Of a stretch of 64,000 nucleotides of DNA, positions 26,625-35,015 are shown piece by piece. The stretch covers positions 1,364,001 through 1,428,000 of the forward strand of contig OZ244571.1 of assembly GCA_965217825.1 (NCBI GenBank), in the 5' to 3' direction. A model generated the notes under the pieces. That model was not told the origin of the DNA. It saw only the letters and a program-made list of their open reading frames with translations, and did no database searches. Made by a program: the position numbers and the translations under genes. Source of the stretch: VXNE01 sp965217825 (lineage in GTDB: Bacteria; Pseudomonadota; Gammaproteobacteria; Pseudomonadales; Azotimanducaceae). The number at the start of each line of letters is the position of its first letter. The first letter of the stretch is position 1.

Positions 26625-27368
26625 ATGCCCGAGCCATCGAGTCCCATCCTTGATGCATCTACCTTGGCAGTCGGATCGACGTTCGACCCGCTGCGCTCGG
26701 TGGCGCCGCTGATCGTCTACATCGACATCAAGAGTCCTTACGCGTTCGTCGCCAAGGACCCGACCCGACGCTTGGCCGAGAGTCTGGGCATCCGCGTCGA
26801 TTGGTGCCCGCTGACTCTGGACATCCCGAGCTATCTCGGTTCCGCGAAGCTCGACGACAAGGGCAAGGTCGCCGAAGCCGACCGCACACCTTCCCAATGG
26901 CGCAACGTCAGATACGCCTATCGGGACGCTCGGCGCTATGCGTCCCTTAGCGGACTCACCCTGCGCGGCACGGTGAAGATATGGGATACGTCCCTCGTTC
27001 ACATCGGCATGATGTGGATCAAGAGGCAGGAGGACGCGGCGCTGGCGCGCTATCTCGACATCGTCTACGAACGCTTCTGGAGGCGGGAATTCGACGCTGA
27101 GGACGCGGCGGTTGTGGCGGGCGCGGTGGTAGAGGCGGGCGGCGACCCGTCGGGATTCCACGAATTCCTTCAGGGCCCGGGTCGCGAGGAGCACGATGCC
27201 ATGCAGGCCGCCATTTTCGATGCCGGCATCTTTGGCGTGCCAAGCTGCGTGGTCGACGGCGAACTGTTTTTCGGGCGCGAGAATCTGCCGATGGTGCGAT
27301 GGCTGTTGAGCGGACGTCGAGGACCCCGCCGGGAACCGGCGCCGGACATCGCCTATTGCCGGCTCTGA
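26625..27368 (+). CDS. Thioredoxin-fold isomerase, HCCA isomerase/DsbA family (paralogue 1)
   Basis: 247 aa. It belongs to the DsbA/kappa-GST superfamily that includes 2-hydroxychromene-2-carboxylate isomerase: YIDIKSPYAFVAKDP near residue 32 keeps the SPY active-site triplet where DsbA has CxxC. A helical insert follows (about 85-180), then the cis-Pro strand GIFGVPSCVVDGELFFGRENLPM near 203. The family isomerises aromatic-ring cleavage products or binds glutathione. It is cytoplasmic. The next gene starts 1 nt after its stop and encodes a shorter paralogue, so the pair is co-transcribed. Confidence 0.82.
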   Translation: MPEPSSPILDASTLAVGSTFDPLRSVAPLIVYIDIKSPYAFVAKDPTRRLAESLGIRVDWCPLTLDIPSYLGSAKLDDKGKVAEADRTPSQWRNVRYAYRDARRYASLSGLTLRGTVKIWDTSLVHIGMMWIKRQEDAALARYLDIVYERFWRREFDAEDAAVVAGAVVEAGGDPSGFHEFLQGPGREEHDAMQAAIFDAGIFGVPSCVVDGELFFGRENLPMVRWLLSGRRGPRREPAPDIAYCRL

Positions 27369-27369
27369 G

Positions 27370-27984
27370 ATGGTTGAGCCCTACGCGTCAACTCGACCGT
27401 TGGCGGTCGCCCTGGATATCAAGGACCCGCATTCCTACCTGGCGAAGGACCCCACCTATGCGCTGGCTGACGACCTTGGTGTCGACATCGACTGGTTGCC
27501 CTTTATCTCCCGGCCGTTGCGGCGTGCTGCGTCCGGCAGCGAAGATCGCGGTTCGCGCCACCGGCGTTTTCGCGCCGACTACGTCGAGCGCTCCATCGCG
27601 CGCTATGCCAGCGTGAGAGGCGTGACGATCCGAAACATCTATCGCGCCCCCGACTCAAGCCTTGCGGGGATGGGCATGCTGGCCGCCAGGGCGAATTCGG
27701 AGGAAGCGCTCCGAGACTACCTCGACCGGGTTTTCAGGCAGTACTGGGAGGACGATCTCGACATCGAGGATGCCGATACCATTTCCGGACTGTTGTCCGC
27801 GGCAGGCGTCATGGACTTCGATCCGGACGTGGCGCATTTCGAGGCGCTACAGGAAAGCCTGGCGCTTGCCGGAGTATTCGAAACACCGGCATATATCGTC
27901 GACGGCGAGATCTTCCTCGGTCGCGCCCATCTGCCCATGATTCGCTGGATACTCTCCAACCGCGCGGGCCCTCCGCCTATCTGA
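27370..27984 (+). CDS. Thioredoxin-fold isomerase, HCCA isomerase/DsbA family (paralogue 2, altered active site)
   Basis: 204 aa, clearly paralogous to the gene immediately upstream: ALDIKDPHSYLAKDP here aligns with YIDIKSPYAFVAKDP there, and both end with a VxDGExFxGRxxLPMxRW segment. The SPY triplet of HCCA isomerases is changed to DPH, which removes the conserved Ser. The cis-Pro strand (GVFETPAYIVDGEIFLGRAHLPM) is kept. It could be a non-catalytic partner forming a heterodimer with the upstream protein, or an enzyme of altered specificity. The 3' end overlaps the convergent M48 gene by 8 nt. Confidence 0.8.
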   Translation: MVEPYASTRPLAVALDIKDPHSYLAKDPTYALADDLGVDIDWLPFISRPLRRAASGSEDRGSRHRRFRADYVERSIARYASVRGVTIRNIYRAPDSSLAGMGMLAARANSEEALRDYLDRVFRQYWEDDLDIEDADTISGLLSAAGVMDFDPDVAHFEALQESLALAGVFETPAYIVDGEIFLGRAHLPMIRWILSNRAGPPPI

Positions 27985-28861
27985 CCTCCGCTGATCGGTA
28001 GAGGATGTCTACCGGATGCGGTTGGCGGGTCCCGCGGTGCGTCAACCGGCGCATTTGGGGCACCATGCCGGAGAGCGTCTCCCGGCGATAGGCGGGCGCA
28101 GGATGGGTGCTGAGGAAGGCCACGGGAGTCGCCGCGCCGACCTTCGCCATCTTGTCCCACAAGCTGACTGCGGCCTCCGGGTCGTAGCCCGCCAGCGCCG
28201 CCAGTTCGATGCCGAGACGGTCCGCCTCGGACTCGGCGGCGCGGCTGTTAGGCAGTTCGATTGCGAGATTCGCCGCCAGCGCGGCCGCGGTGAGACCGCG
28301 ATCATCGATGTCGAAAATCGCGTCCGCCGCGATCAGGCCCACGGCGGTGACCAGTGCGATGGACATGCGCTCGGCGGTGTGGTTGGCGATGGCGTGAGAT
28401 ATCTCGTGGCTCATGATCTGGGCGAGTTCGTCGTCGGTCAACTGGAGTCGTTCGAACAGACCGCCGTAGACCGCCATCCTGCCGCCGGCCATGCACCAGG
28501 CATTGACGGTCTTCGGCTCGTCGATGAGGGCCACGCTCCACTGCCAGTCCGCGGTATGCGGGTAGCGCGCCACCGCCTCGGCCACGACGCGGCCGGTGAC
28601 AACCCCTACGCGATCCGCGAGCAGCGGGTCGTTCAGCAAACGGTTTTCGCGGGATAGCTGCTGCACCGTGCTGATGTAGGCCTTGCGCGACTCGACGATC
28701 GCGGCTTCCGGCGAGATCACCATCAATTGGCTGCGCCCGCCGGGACTCGTGACGCAGCCCGCGAGCGCGGTGGCGCACAGCAGCAGGGCAGCGAAGCAAG
28801 GGAAGGTCACGCCGCGCTTGGGCAGGCGAAGATACCGTCGCGTGAAATGTGTTTGAGTCAA
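27977..28861 (-). CDS. M48-family metalloprotease lipoprotein
   Basis: 294 aa from TTG 28861, chosen because it gives a basic n-region (TRRYLRLPKR) before the hydrophobic stretch. GTG 28811 or thereabouts is an alternative that would lack positive charges. The lipobox is LAGC (TALAGC near residue 35). The zinc site is MSHEISHAIANH near residue 153 (HExxH), with the third ligand Glu in the later AAESEADRLGIELA. This layout matches periplasmic LoiP/YcaL-type M48 proteases anchored to a membrane and used in envelope quality control. It lies 13 nt downstream of the phosphotriesterase-family gene on the same strand. Confidence 0.85.
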   Translation of the reverse strand: MTQTHFTRRYLRLPKRGVTFPCFAALLLCATALAGCVTSPGGRSQLMVISPEAAIVESRKAYISTVQQLSRENRLLNDPLLADRVGVVTGRVVAEAVARYPHTADWQWSVALIDEPKTVNAWCMAGGRMAVYGGLFERLQLTDDELAQIMSHEISHAIANHTAERMSIALVTAVGLIAADAIFDIDDRGLTAAALAANLAIELPNSRAAESEADRLGIELAALAGYDPEAAVSLWDKMAKVGAATPVAFLSTHPAPAYRRETLSGMVPQMRRLTHRGTRQPHPVDILYRSAEVR

Positions 28862-28874
28862 CTTCCTGTCGCTC

Positions 28875-29828
28875 TCAACCGCCGCTGAAGAAACGCCTCG
28901 GGTTGTCCACGAACAGCGTATGGATCGTCTTTTCCTCCACGCCCATTTCGAGCAGGTCCGGGATGACGTGGTAGTGGATATACAGGTATTGGTCGACGTT
29001 GGTGCGCCTGAACTCATGCTCTTCCGGCATGGTGCCATCCGGTTTCTCCTTCAATATGTGCAGGCAGATGCAGTCGTGGGACGGACACAGGCGGTCGCCG
29101 TAGCCGTCGTCGATGAGCGCCTTCATGGTTAGCGTGCGCATGTGCGGACTGACAAGACGCCCGGGATAGCGATCAAGACCCAGGTAACAGCCCTGGTCGA
29201 GGATCCACTTCAGATACTCGGTGTCCGTGGTGTCGTTGGAATGGTCGATCTTGACTCGCGTGAGATCGACCCCCTCTTCGCGGAAGATCTCGATCTGGCG
29301 GCGGGCGACTTGCCGGGTCGGATGGGAGTGCACCATCATGGGGATACCCGTCTCGTTGTGCGCCCGCGCGGCCGCCCGCGCCATCACTTCGAGCCGTTCG
29401 GTCACGCCTTCGAAATCCGCCGCGCACTTCAGTATCCCCGCCTTGACGTCCGTGCCGCGAAACCCTTCTTCTATGTCGCGAACGAACTCTCGAGCCATCT
29501 GATTGGCGGACACGCCGTGAAGAAAGCGCGGGACATCCAGCCACCAGCCCGTGACATTGATGATGTTCACGCCGGACCCTCGGGAGACCCTCGCGAGAAA
29601 TTCCGGGTCGCGTCCGAGGTCGAACGTCGTGGCGTCGACGATGGTGTCGATGCCGCCGGCCTTCGCCCGCTTCAGCGCCGTGATCGCGGTCTCCTCGCGG
29701 TCGGCCCCCAACAGGTCCGGATAGGTCCGGTATAGCCCGCTGGCCGACACCATGACGTGCTCGTGCATCAGTGTGAACCCGAGATCGTCGGGCGAGATCC
29801 TCCCGAGGACGGTATTGATTTCGTTCAT
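28875..29828 (-). CDS. Phosphotriesterase-family metal-dependent hydrolase
   Basis: 317 aa from ATG 29828, which has AAGGAG 7 nt upstream; an in-frame ATG 14 codons earlier lacks one. The amidohydrolase barrel shows the HxH metal pair in MHEHVMV near residue 22, the bridging-lysine strand VKAGILKCAAD near 141, VHSHPT near 171, KIDHSNDT near 200 and the catalytic Asp region SHDCICLH near 266. Relatives include phosphotriesterases, lactonases (PLL) and resiniferatoxin-binding-type proteins. The GLDRYPG segment near 235 and absence of a signal peptide fit an intracellular lactonase-like enzyme more than an exported pesticide hydrolase. Confidence 0.88.
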   Translation of the reverse strand: MNEINTVLGRISPDDLGFTLMHEHVMVSASGLYRTYPDLLGADREETAITALKRAKAGGIDTIVDATTFDLGRDPEFLARVSRGSGVNIINVTGWWLDVPRFLHGVSANQMAREFVRDIEEGFRGTDVKAGILKCAADFEGVTERLEVMARAAARAHNETGIPMMVHSHPTRQVARRQIEIFREEGVDLTRVKIDHSNDTTDTEYLKWILDQGCYLGLDRYPGRLVSPHMRTLTMKALIDDGYGDRLCPSHDCICLHILKEKPDGTMPEEHEFRRTNVDQYLYIHYHVIPDLLEMGVEEKTIHTLFVDNPRRFFSGG

Positions 29829-29917
29829 CGACGACTCCTTGACCCGCGGGACATTGCACAACGGTATCATTCAACCCGGCTGCTCACGAAGGCGCAATCG
29901 GCGCGGCGTTCGGATGG

Positions 29918-30880
29918 TCAGGCAAGCGCCGGGATCACTTCGTCGGTCAGCCGTATGAAGGAGGCGTGGCTGAGCGGCGCGGCTAGCAGGTAGTCCAGGG
30001 GCAGTTCCTGCTCCAGTCGCTTAAGCTCGTCGATGACCCGTCCCGGCGAGCCGTGGATGACGACCTGGTCGACATATCGCTGCACCGGGTCGATGTGTTT
30101 TGCTCGGCGGCCCGTCGCATACGAACCTACGGTCCAGCGCGCGCCTGTCCGGGCGATTTCCCGGCCCTCGGCATCGGTCTTGCCGATCGCGACAAGGCGC
30201 GCCATGGGGGTGTCCTGGTCGTTGCGGTGGCCGTGTTCGGCGAGGCCGAGCCGATAGGAGCGGTATTTCTCCGCCAATTCCTCGTGAGACGAATGCGGGT
30301 CCATCAGGATCGCGTGCCCCTGGCTTGCGGACCAGGAGATCGCCTCCGGCGAGCTCGATGCGATCCACACCGGGGGATGCGGCTTCTGCAATGGTTTCGG
30401 CAGCACCTCAAGATCGTGGTATTGGTGGAACCGGCCCGCGTAGTTGAGGCGATCTTCGCGCCACGCGCGCAACACGATCTCGACATTCTCGCGGAAGCGC
30501 GGATACGAATCCTCCCGCGTTACGCCGAACACTTCGAACTCTTTCTTGTCGAAACCTCTCCCTGCCCCCCAGTTCACGCGGCCGCCGGAGAGCACGTCGA
30601 GCAGAGCCACCTCTTCGGCCAATCGCGCGGGGTCGTAGAACGCGGCCAGCGACACTCCGGTGCCGATCCGCAGGTTCCGGGTGATGCCGGCCACGTGCAT
30701 GCCCATGAGGTGCACGGATGGACATACGCTGTAGGTCGAGAAATGGTGTTCCGCCAGCCACACCGCGTCATAACCCGACGTGTCCATGATGCGAATGCGG
30801 TCGAGCGCGCGTTCATACACCGTGGGCAGCGGAACGCGCCGCCCGGGCCAGCTAAAGAACTGCAACACGCCGAATTTCAA
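29918..30880 (-). CDS. LLM-class flavin-dependent oxidoreductase
   Basis: 320 aa. A bacterial luciferase-like barrel: YDAVWLAEHHFSTYSVCPS near residue 38, LRIGTGVSLAAFYDPARLAEE near 70, LSGGRVNWGAGRGFDKKEFEVF near 97, and a PPVWIASSSPEAISWSASQGH strand near 168. Members use FMNH2 or F420H2 to hydroxylate or desulfonate small molecules; the substrate here is unknown. It is divergent from the class III aminotransferase at 31023 and separated from the phosphotriesterase-family gene by 90 nt. Confidence 0.88.
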   Translation of the reverse strand: MKFGVLQFFSWPGRRVPLPTVYERALDRIRIMDTSGYDAVWLAEHHFSTYSVCPSVHLMGMHVAGITRNLRIGTGVSLAAFYDPARLAEEVALLDVLSGGRVNWGAGRGFDKKEFEVFGVTREDSYPRFRENVEIVLRAWREDRLNYAGRFHQYHDLEVLPKPLQKPHPPVWIASSSPEAISWSASQGHAILMDPHSSHEELAEKYRSYRLGLAEHGHRNDQDTPMARLVAIGKTDAEGREIARTGARWTVGSYATGRRAKHIDPVQRYVDQVVIHGSPGRVIDELKRLEQELPLDYLLAAPLSHASFIRLTDEVIPALA

Positions 30881-31022
30881 CGGTGTCGCCTCTTGTGATC
30901 GAGCGCGATTCCCTCCATTGCCTTCATCCGTTTCGTCGCCCTTCGCCGTCCAAGTCCGCGCCGCCGCGCTATTATGACGAACGGAAGCAGTCCCCGTTAA
31001 CCCGGATAGCGCGATAACAACC

Positions 31023-32324
31023 GTGAACAGTCCCTATCCCATTATTCCGTGGCCCCTCCTGCGCAAAGTCGAGCGCGCCGAGGGCGCCTACCTGTACACG
31101 GACCACGGCCGCCGCATTCTGGATGCGGCGGGCGGGGCCATTGTGACGAACATCGGCCACGGACGCGCAGAGGTCGCGCAGGCCGTCGCCGAGGCGACCC
31201 AGCGAGAAGGCTATGTCATCCCGCCGTGGCTCACGCCGTCGCGTGAACGGCTGATGGATCGCCTTGTGGCGGATTGGCTACCGGCGGAATTTACGCGCAC
31301 GCACCTCACCTGCGGCGGCTCGGAAGGCATAGAAACGGCCATGAAGATCGCCTTGCAATACCACTATGCGCGCGGACAACCGGAAAAATCCAAAATCGTC
31401 GGCCATTCGGTGTCCTACCACGGGACTACCCTGGCCACGACCGCGGTGGGCGGGCACGAAGCGCGCAGGTTCGGTCTGACGCACGCCTTGCCGAAATACC
31501 CTTCCTCGCCGTCGCCCGATCCCCTGCGCTGCCCCGGCGACGATCCGGGAAGCTACTATGTCGACGCGTTCGAGCGGACGATAGAGCGCGAAGGCCCCGA
31601 GCGCATCGCCGCATTCCTCGCAGAGCCCATCATTGGTGCCAGCGGCGGCGCCGTCGTGCCGCCGGACACCTATTGGCCGGCCGTGCGCCGCATCTGCGAC
31701 GCGCACGACATCCTGCTGGTCGCGGACGAAGTGATGACCGGTTTCGGCCGCACAGGACGTGCATTCGGCTACCAGCACTGGCCCGCAACGCCGGACATCA
31801 TCGTTTCCGGCAAGGGGCTCACCGGCGGTTATGCGCCGCTCACCGGCATCTTCGCGACGGACGCCGTCGTCGCGCCGCTGGCTGACGCGGGCATGAGCGT
31901 CATGTTTCATACCTTCGCCGCGCATCCTGGCGCGTGCGCCGCCGCCGACAAGGTGCTGGAAATCATGACGCGCGAAGACCTGGTCGCGCGCGCGGCCCGG
32001 ATGGGAGACGAACTGCGGGGTAGCTTGTCGGCCGCGCTGTCGAATCACCCGCACGTTGCCGAGGTGCGCGGGCGCGGCATGCTGATCGGCGTCGAGATCG
32101 TAAAGGATCGTGCCACCCTCGAGCGTTTTCCGAGAGAGGACAACATCACCGCCCGCGTGGTCAACGCGGCGCTCGCACGCGGCGTATTTTTCTATGGCGG
32201 CGGCACCGGCGCGGTACGAGATGTGATCGTGTTGGGGCCGCCCTTCACCATCGATGGGAACGATGTCGACCAGATGGTCGCCGCGCTCTCGGGCGCCATC
32301 GACGATGTGACGCGCGCGGTGTGA
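31023..32324 (+). CDS. Class III aminotransferase (PLP-dependent)
   Basis: 433 aa from GTG 31023. Fold type I motifs: GSEGIETAMKIALQYHYARG near residue 98, VSYHGTTLATTAVGGHEARR near 128, DILLVADEVMTGFGRTG near 231 (the cofactor Asp), and the Schiff-base lysine in IIVSGKGLTGGYAPLTG near 260. Class III enzymes act on omega-amino groups such as beta-alanine, GABA, ornithine, diamines or the alpha-amino group of taurine-like substrates; the sequence alone does not choose. No partner is clear. The following EF-hand gene is in the same direction but about 77 nt away. Confidence 0.9.
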   Translation: MNSPYPIIPWPLLRKVERAEGAYLYTDHGRRILDAAGGAIVTNIGHGRAEVAQAVAEATQREGYVIPPWLTPSRERLMDRLVADWLPAEFTRTHLTCGGSEGIETAMKIALQYHYARGQPEKSKIVGHSVSYHGTTLATTAVGGHEARRFGLTHALPKYPSSPSPDPLRCPGDDPGSYYVDAFERTIEREGPERIAAFLAEPIIGASGGAVVPPDTYWPAVRRICDAHDILLVADEVMTGFGRTGRAFGYQHWPATPDIIVSGKGLTGGYAPLTGIFATDAVVAPLADAGMSVMFHTFAAHPGACAAADKVLEIMTREDLVARAARMGDELRGSLSAALSNHPHVAEVRGRGMLIGVEIVKDRATLERFPREDNITARVVNAALARGVFFYGGGTGAVRDVIVLGPPFTIDGNDVDQMVAALSGAIDDVTRAV

Positions 32325-32353
32325 CGCGCGGGGCGGGTACCGACGGAAAATCC

Positions 32354-32388
32354 TGGTGAGTCCGTACTTATAGACGTACTCAGCACCA
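32354..32388 (+). promoter_or_regulatory. Possible imperfect leader hairpin
   Basis: TGGTG (32354-32358) pairs with CACCA (32384-32388), and AGTCCGT pairs with ACGTACT at 6 of 7 positions, around an 8-nt loop, with a small bulge. No T-run follows, so it is a poor intrinsic terminator. It lies between the aminotransferase stop and the EF-hand GTG start and could be a leader structure. Confidence 0.3.
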
Positions 32389-32401
32389 AAAGGATAAGGA
32401 C

Positions 32402-33091
32402 GTGCAAGGACAGGTAGTTTCGGTTGGCCTCATTGTCGGCATGTGCGTAACGCTCGCGGCGTTTACCGCAATAGCCGGGGATGACTCGGAAGAGAAGCGG
32501 AAGATGGAGCGCTCCATCGACATCGAAGAAATGAAAGCCGGCGTAGCGGAGCGGTTCGCGAAACTGGACGCGGACGGCGATGGCAAGGTGACGCCGGAGG
32601 AATTCTCGGCCGTGCGGATGGACAGCGGCGAAGGCCGCGGAGCCGACAGGCGTTGGCGTGGACATGGTGCGCGCGAAGCAATGCGCAAACGCATGGAAAA
32701 AAACAAGCGCGAAGGCATGCGAGAACGGCGTGGGGAAAGGCGCCAGATGCGCGGAATGCTGAGCGAGCAAGTATTCGACGCGGCTGACGGCGATGGGGAC
32801 GGCAAGCTGTCGAAGGAGGAGTTCGGCCAGCTACCGCAGGCCGCGCGCTCGGTCGCGCAGCGGCGCGTCTTCGACCGCCTTGATGGCGATGGCGACGGTG
32901 CCCTGACCGCTAGTGAATTGTCACCGAGGATTGCCACGCTCGAGAAGATGGACGCGGACGGGGACGGCAAGGTCGGACGCAAGGAAATGGGTGCCTGGCG
33001 CAAGGAACAAGCCTCCGGCGACGGAAAGAAAAAGCGCGACTGGCGCAAGATCAGGAAATCCGGCGACGCAGATGCGGACAAGACCGAATAA
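32402..33091 (+). CDS. EF-hand calcium-binding protein, exported
   Basis: 229 aa from GTG 32402 with AAGGA upstream. A hydrophobic segment (VGLIVGMCVTLAAFTAIA) acts as an export signal or anchor. Four canonical EF-hand loops follow: DADGDGKVTPEE (near 57), DGDGDGKLSKEE (near 130), DGDGDGALTASE (near 161) and DADGDGKVGRKE (near 184). Between loops 1 and 2 lies a very basic, arginine-rich stretch (about 75-120). The protein likely binds calcium in the periplasm. It stands 5 nt upstream of an ECF sigma factor, so it may share an operon and feed a signal to that regulon. Confidence 0.82.
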   Translation: MQGQVVSVGLIVGMCVTLAAFTAIAGDDSEEKRKMERSIDIEEMKAGVAERFAKLDADGDGKVTPEEFSAVRMDSGEGRGADRRWRGHGAREAMRKRMEKNKREGMRERRGERRQMRGMLSEQVFDAADGDGDGKLSKEEFGQLPQAARSVAQRRVFDRLDGDGDGALTASELSPRIATLEKMDADGDGKVGRKEMGAWRKEQASGDGKKKRDWRKIRKSGDADADKTE

Positions 33092-33096
33092 TCGTT

Positions 33097-33651
33097 TTGG
33101 GCGAGGTGTCGGACGAGGAACTGATGCGTTTAGTCCAGACCGGAGACCAGCAGGCGTACGCGCGCCTGCTGGACCGGCATCTCAATACCGTGCACGCCTA
33201 CGCCTTCCGGATGACGAACAATCGGGCGGATGCGGAAGACATCGCGCAGGAGACGTTCCTGCGCGTGTGGCACAGGGGGCGAACGTTCAAGCCCGGGCGT
33301 GTCCGCTTCACCACTTGGCTGCACCGCATCGCTCACAACCTTTGCATAGACGAGTTCCGCAAGAGGCGGGACACCGTCGACGCGGAGCCCGAGGCGATGG
33401 CCGATGACGCGCCCGCCGTGGATGAGCTGAACATGGCGGAAGAACGTCGCAAGGCGGTTCATGCGGGCATCGCCGCGTTGCCCGAAAGGCAGCGGTCGGC
33501 CCTGGTGTTGTGCCAGATCCAGGGACGATCCAACAGGGAGGCGGCGCAAATCATCGGAGTTTCGGTGGATGCGCTGGAATCGTTGATCGCCCGCGCGAGG
33601 AGGACGCTGAAGACGCGATTGCGCAATACCATGAATCTGGAGGGAGCGTGA
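33097..33651 (+). CDS. ECF-type RNA polymerase sigma factor
   Basis: 184 aa; TTG 33097 or GTG 33106 can start it, the second also giving the VSDEELMRLVQ N-terminus common in sigma-70 region 2. Region 2 shows ADAEDIAQETFLRVW. Region 4 shows LPERQRSALVLCQIQGRSNREAAQIIGVSVDALESLIARARRTL, a helix-turn-helix for -35 recognition (read in parts). It overlaps the next gene by 1-3 nt (TGATG), so the anti-sigma-like membrane protein is co-translated. The first gene of the cluster is the EF-hand protein. The promoter class and inducer are not evident. Confidence 0.85.
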   Translation: MGEVSDEELMRLVQTGDQQAYARLLDRHLNTVHAYAFRMTNNRADAEDIAQETFLRVWHRGRTFKPGRVRFTTWLHRIAHNLCIDEFRKRRDTVDAEPEAMADDAPAVDELNMAEERRKAVHAGIAALPERQRSALVLCQIQGRSNREAAQIIGVSVDALESLIARARRTLKTRLRNTMNLEGA

Positions 33652-34070
33652 TGACGAACGAAGAGTTTGGGGATCGCCTGGACCGGTACGGCGCGAATCT
33701 TGAAGACTGGCCGTCTGCGGACCGTGCGGCTGGACGCGCGTTCGTGGATACTACTGAGGGTCGGCGACAACTTGACGCCGCAGAGGCGTTCGATGCGCTG
33801 CTCGCTGAAACGGCGGCGGTGCCGGAACCGCTTGGCCTCAAGCAACGGATACTCGCCAACGTGGACTCCCGAAGGCGCCCGATCGACTTTGTGTCCTGGC
33901 TCTTGGCGCCATTGTGGCGGCCGATCGCCCTTGCGGCGGCACCGCTTGCCGTGGGTTTCACCCTCGGCTTCACTTATCCCGAGACGGATAGCCTCGAGGA
34001 GGATGTAGCGGTCATCGCTTTCTCTGAAATCGAGGAAGCGAATGGCGCTGACAGCAGCGAGGATCTTTGA
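33651..34070 (+). CDS. Single-pass membrane protein, probable anti-sigma factor
   Basis: 139 aa from ATG 33651, with GGAGG 5-9 nt upstream, overlapping the sigma stop codon by 1 nt. The first 85 residues are acidic and helical (NEEFGDRLDRYGANLEDW), as expected for a cytoplasmic sigma-binding domain. One membrane segment follows (about 88-108, RPIALAAAPLAVGFTLGFTY), then a short acidic tail. The zinc-binding HxxxCxxC motif of classical ZAS anti-sigma factors is absent. Position directly after an ECF sigma gene and before a periplasmic metal-sensor-like protein resembles CnrYXH-type clusters. Confidence 0.65.
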   Translation: MTNEEFGDRLDRYGANLEDWPSADRAAGRAFVDTTEGRRQLDAAEAFDALLAETAAVPEPLGLKQRILANVDSRRRPIDFVSWLLAPLWRPIALAAAPLAVGFTLGFTYPETDSLEEDVAVIAFSEIEEANGADSSEDL

Positions 34071-34538
34071 ATGCACAGTAAGTGGCTCATTGGGGCGCTG
34101 ACCGTCTCGGTTGTTGTCAACCTGCTGTTGGCTGGCTTTGTCGTCGGCCGCATGTCGGGCGACTTCGGCTTCAGGGGCGGGATCGGTGCAGCGCCGAAAG
34201 TGCCCCAACTCAGGTTTCTTGAAGAAGAGCGGCGGCGTGAGGTGACCCGGGGCCTCGAAACCCGCAAGGCACTTAGACCCATTCTTCGCGAGCTTCGCCG
34301 GTCTCAGGGAGGCATCCGGGCCGCGTTCGCAGCGGAACCTTTCGACCAAGAAGCGTTGTCCGACGCGCTGGCCGAGTTCCGCCGTCGGCTGGAGGAAAGC
34401 CAGGCGCTGAGCCATGGGAAACTCGTCGCCGTGGCGGCGAGGCTCACCGCCGACGAACGGCGCAGACTGGCCACAACACTGGATCGGCGCCGTGGGCAGC
34501 CGGACAAGAAACCCCCTCGGCGCAAACATCACCCATAG
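34071..34538 (+). CDS. Periplasmic heavy-metal-sensor-like protein (CnrX/CpxP type)
   Basis: 155 aa. An N-terminal membrane anchor (about 5-27, LIGALTVSVVVNLLLAGFVVG) is followed by a periplasmic alpha-helical domain: FLEEERRREVTRGLETRKAL, LRPILRELRRSQGGIRAAFAAEP, FDQEALSDALAEFRRRLEESQALSH, and RLTADERRRLATTL. This helical hairpin with LTADERRRL matches the Spy/CpxP and metal-resistance sensor families. The His and Met ligands of CnrX are not obvious. It starts directly after the anti-sigma gene, so it likely senses envelope or metal stress and frees the sigma factor. It overlaps ogt (convergent) by 10 nt. Confidence 0.7.
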   Translation: MHSKWLIGALTVSVVVNLLLAGFVVGRMSGDFGFRGGIGAAPKVPQLRFLEEERRREVTRGLETRKALRPILRELRRSQGGIRAAFAAEPFDQEALSDALAEFRRRLEESQALSHGKLVAVAARLTADERRRLATTLDRRRGQPDKKPPRRKHHP

Positions 34539-35005
34539 CGGGCGCCCTCCAGGTCCAGCAGGTAGCGCTTCGTCTCCAAGCCCCCGCCGAAACCGGTCAG
34601 GCTGCCGTCGGCGCCGATGACCCGATGACAGGGCAACACGATGGGTAGCGGATTGCGGCCGTTGGCAGCGCCGACGGCGCGCACTGCCTTGTGCCTTCCG
34701 ATCTGCGCCGCAACTTCGCCGTAGCTGCGCGTCTCGCCATAGGGGATGGACGCGAGCGCGTCGAGTACCGCGAGTTGGAACGCCGTGCCGGTTGGCTTGA
34801 GGTCGAGGGCGAATTCGCGCAGGGTCCCTTGGAAATACTCTTCCAGTTGGGCAACCGCCTGGCGCAGGAAAGGCGCATCCGAGGTTTTCCAATCCGCTTT
34901 CGGCACGGTGCTCTTGGGACCGCGGGAAAACGCGATCAGCGATAGCGCATCAGTGCCCGCCAGCAGCAGTCTGCCGACGGGACTTTGTATCCACGTGTAG
35001 TTCAC
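34529..35005 (-). CDS. ogt: Methylated-DNA-[protein]-cysteine S-methyltransferase
   Basis: 158 aa. A single-domain Ogt-type suicide methyltransferase: the active-site Cys is in IVLPCHRVIGADGS near residue 124 (PCHRV motif), and TRSYGEVAAQIGR near 92 forms the helix-turn-helix. The C-terminus FGGGLETKRYLLDLE is family-typical. It repairs O6-methylguanine by transferring the methyl group to itself. It is convergent with the metal-sensor gene, overlapping by 10 nt. No Ada regulatory domain is present. Confidence 0.95.
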   Translation of the reverse strand: MNYTWIQSPVGRLLLAGTDALSLIAFSRGPKSTVPKADWKTSDAPFLRQAVAQLEEYFQGTLREFALDLKPTGTAFQLAVLDALASIPYGETRSYGEVAAQIGRHKAVRAVGAANGRNPLPIVLPCHRVIGADGSLTGFGGGLETKRYLLDLEGARYG

Positions 35006-35015
35006 GCTCCAATGC

